Shown here: one piece after another, positions 1-10,500 of the stretch | Position numbering within the stretch: position 1 is the stretch's first letter | Layout: every line of letters starts with the position of its first letter | Source of the DNA: Acanthaster planci | Lineage: Eukaryota > Echinodermata > Asteroidea > Valvatida > Acanthasteridae | Length of the DNA: 50,123 nucleotides | Direction of reading: 5' to 3' | Assembly (NCBI RefSeq): GCF_001949145.1 | Contig: NW_019091503.1 | Coordinates: 564,700 to 614,822, forward strand | Program-made: the position numbers and the translations under genes | Notes under the pieces: generated by a model | What the model saw: only the letters and a program-made list of their open reading frames with translations | The model's database searches: none | What the model was told of the DNA's origin: nothing

Positions 1-207
1 GCTGTGCAAAATTCATCATTTTACACCATATTTTTGTTTACTCTCATCCTTCAAGTTTGTAGTAAAATGAAAGGATCACCTCTGCAAATTGGGTAACTTT
101 TTATTTCCTGTTTTCCATCCCCCAAGTGGCTGTGGGGGGACTGTAGTGGCAGGATTACTGCTTTGGTTGTCTGCTGCCCTCATCTGTTCACATTGCAACT
201 TTCTATT

Positions 208-266
208 TTAACCCTAACACTCCTCAGTCCTCCAACAGGTGAAGGATTGAGGAGGGTTAGGGTTAA
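208..266. repeat. Short inverted repeat with telomere-like TTAGGG core
   Basis: The left arm at 208-231 (TTAACCCTAACACTCCTCAG...) and right arm at 243-266 are complementary over 24 positions with two mismatches, separated by an 11-base loop. The outer ends read TTAACCCTAA and TTAGGGTTAA. The arm is long enough to extrude as a hairpin or to fold in the intronic RNA. It could be a fossil of a small terminal-inverted-repeat element. It is not a telomeric array, since the TTAGGG motif occurs once per arm. Confidence 0.7.
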
Positions 267-3200
267 GAAACTCACTGCCAATTAGCAGGACAGTTTGCTC
301 CTGAAATCACATTTGTTGGTTGAAGCCTTCATCAAAGATATCAAAAGTGTGTTCTTTACCAAAAAGCATTTACTCAGAAATGAAGAGATATACAAGGAAA
401 CTGTGTTGAGTGTGTGTGAGACTTCATGTTTAACATCTTTAGTCAGAGCTTTCAAAACATGTATTATTGAGAGATTCTTTAGAAAAACTACAGTTTGAGT
501 TACAAATTGCTCATGGGTGTAGGATATGTCTCTCTGTGGCTGATGTGAATAGCGCCATCTATTGTCCATTATTATATCAACTGAGACTGCAGCCTCTTGT
601 TACAGCAGTGGCTAGTAATAGTACATGTATTGTATGTACTGTACATTAAGCATATGAAAGTCTCAGGCTAGCTTCAGCATCCAAGTCCCATAGACATCTA
701 CACTGTATGTCACTGCTAGCCACAGCCAGTAATTTAGTGAGATTCACTCTACATAGACTGCTTGAATTCCAGGCAGGGTTGTTAACCTTTGATGATTGCT
801 GTCTGTATGCAATATACCTCTACCCACCTGTCATTGCTTGTCAAACAAGCTGACACATATGTAGTCTGATGACAGGTAATGAGAGTGTTACTGTGACCAT
901 GTTCCATTAAGTACATTGTAAAAATAAATTACCTGACAGTAACACAGATCCAGCAGGTCCACATGGTTAGATGTACTCACAGATATTTGTGGTGAAAAAA
1001 TTAAGTCTTGGTCAGTGAAACAAAGAATGTTTGTTACTATCGAGTCTCTTATCTTTATTCAGCTTGAGTTGCTAACTTTCATCAGGTTCAATGGTGACAC
1101 TTTATCTCACATACAAACATCAGATAAATGGCATTCATGCAACAACTGTTGTGAAAATGTAGAAATTACAAAAATACCAAAAGCACATATGACACTGAGC
1201 CTCCTGTACCATCCTGTAATCTTTCCTTGCTTCTATATACATTGTACATACATGTACATATATCAATCCATAGCAGGTGTTTTTTAGCAATGGCTTCTTA
1301 TTATAAATTGAACAGTGCAACATTTTTTTAAATGTCTGACTATTGATGTACAGTATATCATTTCCTTAGAATGGATTTTGTAGAGTATCAAATAATAGAG
1401 GGCACTTTATAAATTATAACTAGCTTAGCTTAACTAAAGGGGCTTGAGAAGCAAAGAGATAGACATCAAGTTTTGACTGAACTTGTCAAACAAATGAGGC
1501 ATTGATGCCAAGCCTCAAATGTTGAATACTGTGGATGGTATCACTGGCAGGAAGATGTGTACTTGACACAAATAACAAGGGTCATTTCAATTCTGCATTA
1601 GGAGAGTTTCATGCTCTTCAGCTCTCCCGCTGCCCACTTCCACAAAGGATGTGTACTTCACCCTCATATATCTCTGCCCTGTTCTTCTATAAATCTGTCT
1701 TTACAAACCAGTAAACCTCACCCAACAATATAAATCTGTCATGGTTTCGAAGGTCTCTTATTCTTTCAAGGAGGTAATGGAGAGCTACGCCAAAGAGTGG
1801 GAAGCAAAAATCATGTAATGCCTGTACAAGATGTCTGGATATGGATCATTAAACAGTGTTCGGGCACATCAATTTTCTTCTGTCTTGATATAACCCAGTG
1901 CTTCCATTAAATTTGGAACTTGTAAGAAATGAAAGATTTGAAACAGGTGCTTTGGAGATTGAGGGACTCCAAAGTGCTCTGTGCTTGTCCAAAACCCTGT
2001 GTAGCATTCATTCTGGCCTAGATAGATTTGATTAAATGTGAATTTTTTGTTTGTTTGTTTGATTTTTTATAAGTTCAGATAAGATTGGTTAAAACTCTGA
2101 GATATTCTACCTGGACTGAACATTTTTCATTCATTTCTGTTCTCTGTCATTGGCTGGTTGGACTTATCCACCTGATATTTACATGTTGAGAGAGGGGTTC
2201 TCTACTAGATTAGTTGCAAAAAGTTGTCACTTATCTCAGCAAACATTCACGTAGCTTACTTCAATATCACTTCATGTCTTCAATCTAGATGGTTTCCATG
2301 AAGTACTCAAACACAATATGAGTAATTCCTAGCAGTGATTATAGCTAGTAGTATTTAACCTTCTTCATGTCTGATTTTAGAAATCCTTTTGCCTCTACCT
2401 GCCTGATTCCTTCAGGTTCTTTTCAGTTCTTAATCCTTTTGCAGCCATTTAGGAACTTGTCCCGTCTTTAGTTTATCAAAGATTTCTAATGCTGCTGATC
2501 TTTGTTTTAGAATGGAAATGAGAACGTTCATTGTGAGAAGAGTAATTAATGTTGGATCATGATGTGATGCCTACATTTGTGTTAATCTTAAAATTACTGG
2601 CTATGTAGAACTGAACATGCAGGTCATTTGCATCAAGACAGTTCTGTTCAAAGTATCAAGTAGTCAAATATGTTTATGGAGATGTTAAGTGCTGCAAATA
2701 ACAGCACTTAAGTTTAGGAATCATATTTCTGTATCATTTAAATCAATTTTTGAATAGTATTGCATGTCAGCTGCAGAAATTGCTTCAATAGAATTTAGAT
2801 ACCAACTCAAGATCACAAATTAAATGTAACCTTTCTGATCTACCGATACGTCTGTAATGGATTTCCCAACCCATCTTTTGCAATTTGTCTTGAAGTATTC
2901 GAGTACAGCATTCTTTGTATGGCTCAGTGTTTGTCGTTTAATGTTACAGAAAACAACCCCAATACAGCACCGTTCAAGTGAAACTGTCCCCATCCATTTA
3001 ATTTCTGTCCACAACAACCTTGGCACTTTCCTTAGTCCATTCATCAACAGAGATTCTTCATTTTAAAGGGGTATGTTTAAATGGCCACAGGTGCATGTAC
3101 ATCATACATGTACATTCATATTCTACACCTAAAAAACTCCACACGAAATGATCCAACACATCACAGCAAAAGTTGACCACTCCAGGTCTGTCTGTCATTA

Positions 3201-4810
3201 ATATGGAAAACCTGGACCAGTTTAGCTTGCAGACTTCTGCTTACTGTATGGGTTGTAAATTTATAATGAAAAGGAGATTGGCAATAATTACTTGTTTACC
3301 AGTCAACAAGTACATGTAATTATTGGTTTCATTTAATCAATTTTCCTTCCTTAATAGCTTTTTCTTTATAAACCCAGTTATTAACTTCATTAACATACTC
3401 ACTTTACACACACATTGTTGGTAAAAGTTAAACATTCATCTGGAGCCGTGAATGTTTGATCACCAACTTTTCAAGTTTCTGCAACTTTGACAATATCCTA
3501 GAACTAATCTCCTGTTGTTTTTTGCAATTGATTTGAAAGCCTTTTAAAAAGTTTCTCTAAAGATGAAAAAAAACTTGACAGATTCCCATTACTTCAAGCT
3601 GAACTAAGTAATTTGTGGAATCTGATCATATGCACAAACCAGTACCACTGCATGTTTTGTGGCCTCACATGCTTTCTTGACATGTTTTCACTGATGTGCA
3701 ATAGGTTGCAATCTACTCATTTTCTGTGGCATTATCTCAAGTTTGTTGAAAATGAGGTCCTATGTTTTTCTGAGAGGACTCCAGAAATGTTGCCCTTTGC
3801 TTGGTCTTAATTAATTGTTGATTTCATCACAATTTGCATTCAGCTTGGAGTAACCAGTTACCTGGTGTTTGGGCATTTCACAAACAGATGGCTTTTCTTT
3901 CCAAAATATCAATGTTGGCTTAAAGTAACTGATACTCTGTTTGAACCAAAAGAGAAATGTGAAGAAATTCTTTACACCTGCAATATTTGTGACTTGCAAT
4001 AATGTATCCAGCTTTTAAGTTAGGGTGGATGGGGATTTTTCCTGAAGTGAGTGTGCCAAATTTTCTTTGTTGGTAAGATAAAAAGATCTTGTGAGAAATC
4101 TAGCAAGCTGCACTGACTCTCTCCACTTTTAATTTCAAAATCTGGGATACTGTGGGACTTCAAACGACACAAGCTTCTCATAACACCCTGGAAATTGTTG
4201 ACACTGTCTCCATTTTGGATGGACCAAGATTTTTTTCCATTTGCCCATCCTTGCGAAAGGCAAGCACAGTTAATGGAAAATTTATGTCACTGACATCATA
4301 GGAGTATTTCTTGAAAGCCTGTGCAGGCACAAAGCTTTGCCTGGATTCAGTGATCACAGCTGTTCGCATGAGTGACTTCTCAATATTTGTGTCCTCTTTC
4401 GTGTGTGCCATTTTAGTCATCACTGTCAATATTAGCACATTATATTTAAGTGATGCCGCCCTAATGGCGTCAGTTTCCAGAAGTGGGGTGGGGCATTTCA
4501 TCATGGGGGGCAGCTGGGAATGGTTAAAATGCTGTCATAATTGCCAAGTATTAGACTGTGGCTGTCCAGTAGTATCTACATCTCTATGTCATTGTAGTGG
4601 TAATAAAAAATTGTCCAAGTTTCAAGCTCTCTTTTCAGAACTGATGTGTGTTGTAGCTTTCAAACATCAATATCAAGAGGGGTTTTTGCAGTTTAATAAC
4701 CCTTCAAGTGTTCAATTGTGATTTGTATCCATATACTGTGTTCATTTTTGCCCCTTATGCACATTTCAATGAGTTTCAATTTACAGTCTAGGTGAGTCTT
4801 ATACATCAGC

Positions 4811-5095
4811 CACCTGCAGATATGGCTGCCACCTGCAGATATGGCAGCCACCTGCAGATATAGCAGCCACCTGCAGATATGGCAGCCACCTGCAGATATA
4901 GCAGCCACCTGCAGATATGGCAGCCACCTGCAGATATAGCAGCCACCTGCAGATATAGCAGCCACCTGCAGATATAGCAGCCACCTGCAGATATAGCAGC
5001 CACCTGCAGATATGGCTGTCACCTGCAGATATGGCTGCCACCTGCACATATGGCTGCCACCTGCAGATATGGCTGCCACCTGCAGATATAGCTGC
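4811..5095. repeat. 19-bp minisatellite, 15 copies
   Basis: Fifteen head-to-tail copies of a 19-base unit (CACCTGCAGATATGGCAGC and close variants) start at 4811 and recur exactly every 19 bases up to 5095. Variation is concentrated at unit positions 14 and 17 (TGG/TAG and CAG/CTG). One copy (5039) has CACATAT in place of CAGATAT. Each unit contains the E-box CACCTG and all but one contain CTGCAG. Since 19 is not a multiple of 3, the array stays open in all three minus-strand frames, which gives false low-complexity open frames. It lies in the presumed GET3 intron, about 530 bases before the exon. Confidence 0.95.
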
Positions 5096-5624
5096 TATTC
5101 CTTCATTCTCCTGATGTCAAGCACATTCGTTTTTCCCAGCTATTCCGGTTATTTTGTATCATATTTTGTTTCTTTGTTGGTGTGTCATTTGTCCTTGATC
5201 ACCACTTCTCATTGATTTTCATTTATGTTTATTGTGTGGGTGGCTGTACAACCCTGAACGTTGCAGTTTTCAATTACACCGTTTAGAAAATTTAAGAATT
5301 CGGTAGGGTTTTTCAAGTTCTAAGTTAGACTGAGGGACCAAAATGTGATAAGTGTGTATGATGCTATAAACTTGAAACTACCTTGAATTAATTAATATTA
5401 TTAATGATATCAAATTAATATGAAAGGTAGCCATTGGTGAGACTTGATTCATATCAACAGGCAAATGGCATTCAAATCAGCCTCTAGGAAACTTTCTCTT
5501 CCATTCTTAATTTCCTTAAAAATATTTTATCTGCCAATTGTTTGGTGCTTCATTTGAGAAAGATTTGGAATGAAGGATGCCAGCCAGGTTAATTGATTCC
5601 AACTGTCCAACTTGCCTCTTGCAG

Positions 5625-6218
5625 GATAAGACAACATTTGTATGTGTCTGTATCGCTGAGTTCCTCTCACTGTACGAGACAGAGAGGCTGGTGCAAGAGT
5701 TGGCTAAGAACAACATTGATACTCACAACATCATTGTGAATCAACTCTTAGTACCTGAGGAGGCAGGAAAGATAGAGTCCTCAGTCTGTAAGATGTGTGC
5801 AGCAAGGATCAAGATGCAGAATAAATATCTAGATCAGGTACGTTTCCAGCTTTCAATACATTGACTTCCAAGGTATGGTTTGTTGATTTCAAAGTATTGT
5901 TCACTGACCTGTTAAGTACTGTTTGGTGACTTGAAGAGTGCTATTTGAAAAGTACTCTTTGTAACGAAAAATATGTTCTGTTAATTTTAATAAAGAGCCA
6001 TCTATTGATACATACAGGTTCCGCGAAATCTTTGCTAAAATTTTGTTACTTTTTGTGTGAAATTATAGATTGAAGATCTCTACGAAGATTTTCACATCAC
6101 AAAACTGGCGTTATTGGAGTACGAAGTACGAGGCCAAGAGAAGGTGGCGGCATTTTCAAAGAATCTGATGGAGCCTTATCCTTGTTTTGTAAAGAATACT
6201 GAAGCTAGTAACACATGA
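5625..6218 (+). CDS. GET3: GET3/ASNA1 tail-anchored protein targeting ATPase, last two coding exons (partial)
   Basis: GET3 (ASNA1/TRC40) is the cytosolic ATPase that receives tail-anchored membrane proteins and delivers them to the ER receptor. Two exons join in frame: 5625-5837 (71 codons, acceptor CTCTTGCAG, donor CAG|GTACGT) and 6069-6218 (49 codons and TGA, acceptor TTATAG), both phase 0. The first exon opens with [20 protein letters not shown] and contains [10 protein letters not shown] and the CKMC pair, the CxxC that binds zinc at the dimer interface. The second exon carries [11 protein letters not shown] and the EVRG-KV-FS-L--PY block. All this matches the conserved C-terminal third of animal GET3; the P-loop and switch regions lie upstream, outside the window. 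The loop before CxxC ([12 protein letters not shown]) is a few residues longer than I recall from vertebrate proteins, and the tail after EPY is extended ([12 protein letters not shown]). Intact splice sites and frame argue for a functional gene. Confidence 0.93.
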
Positions 6219-7540
6219 TGGACATTAAAGGGAGGCATTATTGCCTGATGGAATGGGGGGGTAGTTTTATGACTGGCATTATTCCTTGTACCATTATCCT
6301 GTCTAAAGACACCAGTGACCACTGATTGCTTCTTTACCAAACTTTGCAGATAAAATACATATGTTGCAAAGCACAATAGGCCATGCTGTATTCATTATCT
6401 GTTTACATTCCTTATCCAAGATTTGTAAAAAAGGTGTTGAATCAAGAGTCATCTGGTAAGCAAAATACATCCAACCAGAGCTTGAGGAAATTGCAGGTCA
6501 CTGGTACCTTCAATAGGGTGACTGGTGCCCTTAAGCAGGGTGACTGGTGCCCTGAAATAGGGTAACTGGTGCCCTCAAAATAGAGTAACTGGTGCCCTTT
6601 AATAGGTACCCTCAAGTAGGGTGATGGGTACAACTGAACACCTCACTGGCTCTGTGAGGACATTGAGAATAGTTCCATTCTGTGGCTGAGTAGGTTAGAC
6701 TGGTTCCTACCCAGCATTTCAATGCTTAGATTATAACGGAAGGTTCAGGAACCATCTTACCTCATTCCATACTCGTTAGGCTGTGTCCGTATTACTTGCA
6801 GCAGTAACTGAAGCATCTGTAAGAACTGAACTTACAGTTAGCTGGAAGATTGCAACTGGCAAAGTGCACACATTATCTGCAGCCACAGCCAACCAGCTAC
6901 ATGTACATGTTTAACATTGGACCTAACCTCAGGCTGAATATACTAATCCCTGTTAATCCCTGACCACTGCAGGCAAAGGAATAACAACAATCCTGAACTA
7001 GTAAAAAGCCGTGTCTGAATGACTGGGCTGTGGCTAGCAATAGTCTATGAGTAATGGCAGCAGTCGGTAAATTGGCTTCCACAGCCACTATAGCTGCTTC
7101 CAGAATCAACCTAAGAGTCCTTTACATGTTCACACAGTTGAGATTCAGAGCATCCTCTCCAATGAAGACAGAGTGCAGTGGTTTTTGTAGTCTTTGTAAT
7201 CATATTGTCCTTACTACCTCTATACTCTATTGATTACGTAACATATTTAAGCTAGCATTTAAAATCCTATAATTCAAGCCAAGTATACAACAAAAAACAC
7301 CATTGGTGTGATTTTTCTGGTAGTTTTGTTCCACATACACAGTCATTTAAAATCTCTTCTTTGAAAATGGTCAAAAAGTAATATTTTACTCTTAGTTTGT
7401 CTCTAGTGAAAGTTATGTGTTGCTTTCTGCTGTCATTTTTCATTAGACAACTGCCCAATGAAATTTGTGGATTTTTGTAGGAATATGAATGAAATGTGTT
7501 CAGTAAATTAAAAATAAAATTTATGATATCCTTTGTGAAA
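6219..7540 (+). other. Probable 3' untranslated region of GET3
   Basis: This stretch follows the GET3 stop codon and lacks recognisable coding sequence. It keeps the CpG-poor, AT-rich composition of the gene to its left, and that changes abruptly near 7.7 kb. The clearest plus-strand polyadenylation signal, AATAAA, is at 7513-7518. A weaker ATTAAA lies only about 6 bases past the stop (6224-6229). The exact transcript end is not visible. A long antisense open frame (7267-7728) is AT-driven and has no family signature. Confidence 0.4.
6496..6628. repeat. About 22-bp tandem repeat, six copies
   Basis: The phrase ACTGGTGCCC recurs at 6500 (as ACTGGTACCT), 6521, 6543, 6565 and 6588, with a degenerate sixth unit at about 6605 (GGTACCCTCAAGTAGGGTGA). 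Spacing is 21-23 bases. The consensus is roughly GGGTGACTGGTGCCCTNAAATA. The GGGT...GCCC parts of a unit are partly self-complementary. The array probably lies in the 3' UTR of GET3 and would then be transcribed. Confidence 0.85.
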
Positions 7541-10500
7541 TTTTTTGTGTATTGGTAGAGACTTTGTTGAATTGTTGAATGGAGGGATAATATGTTACTT
7601 GTATCTGCTTTGGAAAGGTTTACATGGTCAAATTCTATGAACAAACTATTTTTAATCCCAAATAACCACCGTGTCGTCTTTAAGAGTTGGTGTGTTTTCA
7701 CTTTTTCAGGAAATCTATTGTCATTCATCTTTACGGACTAGTATGTCTGTGAATTGAATCCAATTTGTATTTCTTTTGACCGAAAGGATAATAACTCTAT
7801 TCGTCACTGTTCGAATCTTAATTACTGGGACAGCAAACAACATGTTTGTCCCAAAGGGCTGAAGCAAAAGACCCGTTTTGCTAATAAATTGACGAGGAAA
7901 GGGACACCACGCCAGAGGACAAATGTTTACTCATTTTGCTTTGAGATACGAGAATTGTTTTCTTCCGGAAAATAAGTGTTTTTGGCCGCACGAACCATGT
8001 TAAGAATTAAGCTTTTATCGCTAAAACGATTCCCGAAACTGTGTGTAACTGTCGTGCTAAAAGGGGTCACGCGGGTTTCTATAATTGTTGGACCGATCTA
8101 CGCTGACCAAAAAGCTTCCTCAGGCACGCTGCCATGTGGTCTTGTTTGTTGTCTGCTAAATTTAAATCACAAACGTGAAATCAAAAACTGAGGCTATAAA
8201 AGTCATTCAGGAGTATATTTGTCCCTTAATTTATTCCCTTAATCTACTTTCAGCAGCCAGGTTTGCTTTCATGATCTATTTTTACCGTCTGGGTAGTTAT
8301 TGTATAATCGATTTGCCGCCTCAAATTTGCTGTTAGCGTTCGGGTCTGATTCGATCTGATTGTGACTACTTACTCTGCCATCACACATAAATTAACGTTA
8401 AATTGAGTTCGTAAGTTTTTCTTTTCTTAAATACGTTATTCTTGGTTACTCATAAAAAAGCAGTTTCTGCCAGATCTAAATTGGTCGCAAAAACCGTTAC
8501 AAAAATGGGGTGTTCAGGAAATTATCAGATATGTGGCCGAAGAAAAGCGATAAATGATAGGATATCAGCGCTTTCATTATGAAGCATCTTTTAAATGCTC
8601 TGATATTCTGTAGAACAAAAGAAAAGCGAAATAAAAACACTCAAATTGACTAAATTCGCCATTGGTTGAAAACATTGCAAGCCCGTTGAAGCGTGAATGA
8701 AAGATCTAGGACTGGATGTCAGTATCCATGGAGTGGTCTTAAAGATGCGAGTGCACGACAATCCGGCCATTGGTAAACTGGCATATATGTACATGTATTT
8801 AATCCTCGATTAATATTACCTGTATACTTAACTACTGATTATTTGTAGAAGCATGGAGCTCCATGGTCGAAGCCCAATACTAAGAAAAGGGAAATCTGTT
8901 TAATTTGAGATTAGACGGACATGCTTTGAGACCAGCGCAAGTGAGAAGAAACCATGCCATTCACCTTTTCAGCATGATTTCTCTATAATTATTCTGCTGG
9001 CATTTCTTGTCCCACGAGCTAGCCTCACTACGCTGTGAGTGCCGTTTGTGGTGCAGGGGCGAAAGATAATTATTTCAAACGTGATTTCAACCACTCAGTG
9101 CAATGGCCGTGTTTAATGGTTACCTTAGCCATAACGATTGGAGTTGGTGGACCATGCACGATTGGAAATAATGTAGTCCGATGTGCCGTGAAAGTAGGAA
9201 GCGTTGTATTACACGCTGGCAAGCACCCTGGTTCAGTTCACCGTGAGACTGGTTGTGTTTGATTCGTGTTTGCCGACCGACGTATGTTTCGATTTCACCG
9301 GTAACTGTCAATCTATGAATCTCTGCATTCTTATTGAATGATCTTTCTTTAAGTAAAAAATGGACACTTGTTTTTCGAAACAGACTTTATTTTGCTCTTC
9401 TACCCAAAACTTGGATCTTCTCCCTTTCAGGAAAACCGGGTGCACCGGTCAGTTATATTGGTTTGAGTTGGGTAGTGTATTTGATGCATTCAATCCAAGG
9501 CTGCCGCAGTTAATCTCAACCGTCTCTGGCATAATGTCGGGTTCATTATGTGGTGTGTTTGCTCACTATCTAACGTAAACCTATCAAACCCATAATTGTC
9601 TTGTGGGACAACAATTGTATGAATGTATCTTGTGTAGGGACAAAAAGTATATATTTTCGGTTTTTATGATTATTTTAATTCACCGGCAAACTTTAAGGAT
9701 TCGTAGATGCAACTACCCAGCATCAGTCTTCAAATACATATATGTAGGTGAATATTGTCACGAATGTGAGCGTTGATATGCTGTCCCAATTCGATGTTGC
9801 ACCCGGGAAGAAAATTTCCAACCTGTCAGCTTTAAGTTTTTGGTATCTTAGACACGTCATAGGTCGCTCATCCAGTTAGACAATAAACGTAAATCTACCT
9901 AAGACAGGTGAATAAGTTTTTTCTTTCTGAATTAGGAGCATCTATAATAGCCAGTCTCCATTATTAACAAATACCACACTTTGCGCTTACCATGTGTCAA
10001 ATTAAAAAAAAAAGACGAACTAAGTTGTACAAATTTGCCCAGTGTTTCCTCCTTTTTAACGACCGTTTTCTTTTACCATTTGCTCCGACTGGAAATCTAC
10101 AGACGTTTCCACTTAGCACAGACGAATGTCATTTGATAGCGGAAACATGCGGTGGTCTCGACTCCTGCCGTGGTTTGACGTTGAAATGTGGCGTTGCATT
10201 ATGTAGGCTAAGCTGGTAAGGAGTTGATTGGATCATAGACACCTGTATGCAGCCTTACTGACTGAACTGATGTAAAGATTGTGGTCGTACGGCGATCCGT
10301 ATAGTTCCTTTAACTATGTGGGAAAAAAGGCAGGGTTGGCGCGATGTACCTGCGTCGTGCTCGTAATTTACCTATTTCACATAGCGGGGGAAAGTGCTAA
10401 ATTCCCCTAACAGGCTGTGTATCTTTTCTCCGGGAATTAATCTTCAGTGATGGCCGTAGGTATTGCATAGTCCGTATTTAGGTTAGGTACATTTCTATCC

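Larger units (their letters stand above)
1..5624 (+). other. Intron (or upstream intronic region) of the GET3 gene
   Basis: No coding exon could be recognised here on either strand. The GET3 exon that starts at 5625 begins in mid-protein, so this stretch is most simply one large intron or part of it, with earlier exons left of the window. I looked for the earlier GET3 segments (Walker A P-loop, switch regions, the hydrophobic groove helices) on the plus strand and did not see them. CpG is almost absent: one in the first 1020 bases. The stretch holds a near-perfect hairpin (208-266), a 19-bp minisatellite (4811-5095) and AT-rich unique sequence. Open frames of up to about 130 codons occur but have no protein-like character. 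Confidence 0.6.

Noticed and set aside
208-266. Telomeric repeat array
   Set aside because: Only one TTAGGG per arm; the structure is a hairpin, not a tandem array.
4693-5079. 128-codon minus-strand repetitive protein-like frame (ISAGGCYICRW repeats)
   Set aside because: It is the translation of the 19-bp minisatellite, which is open in all three minus frames; it has no independent evidence of coding.
4811-5095. Possible CRISPR-like array
   Set aside because: The repeats are contiguous with no spacers, and the context is eukaryotic.
7267-7728. 153-codon minus-strand open frame
   Set aside because: Rich in K, N, F and I, as expected from AT-rich DNA read antisense; no recognisable motif.
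9360-9578. Plus-strand frame with FNPRLPQLISTVSGIMSG, reminiscent of the hydrophobic groove segment of GET3
   Set aside because: It lies downstream of the GET3 stop in the wrong order, the flanking residues do not match, and it has no matching splice phase. I regard it as coincidence.
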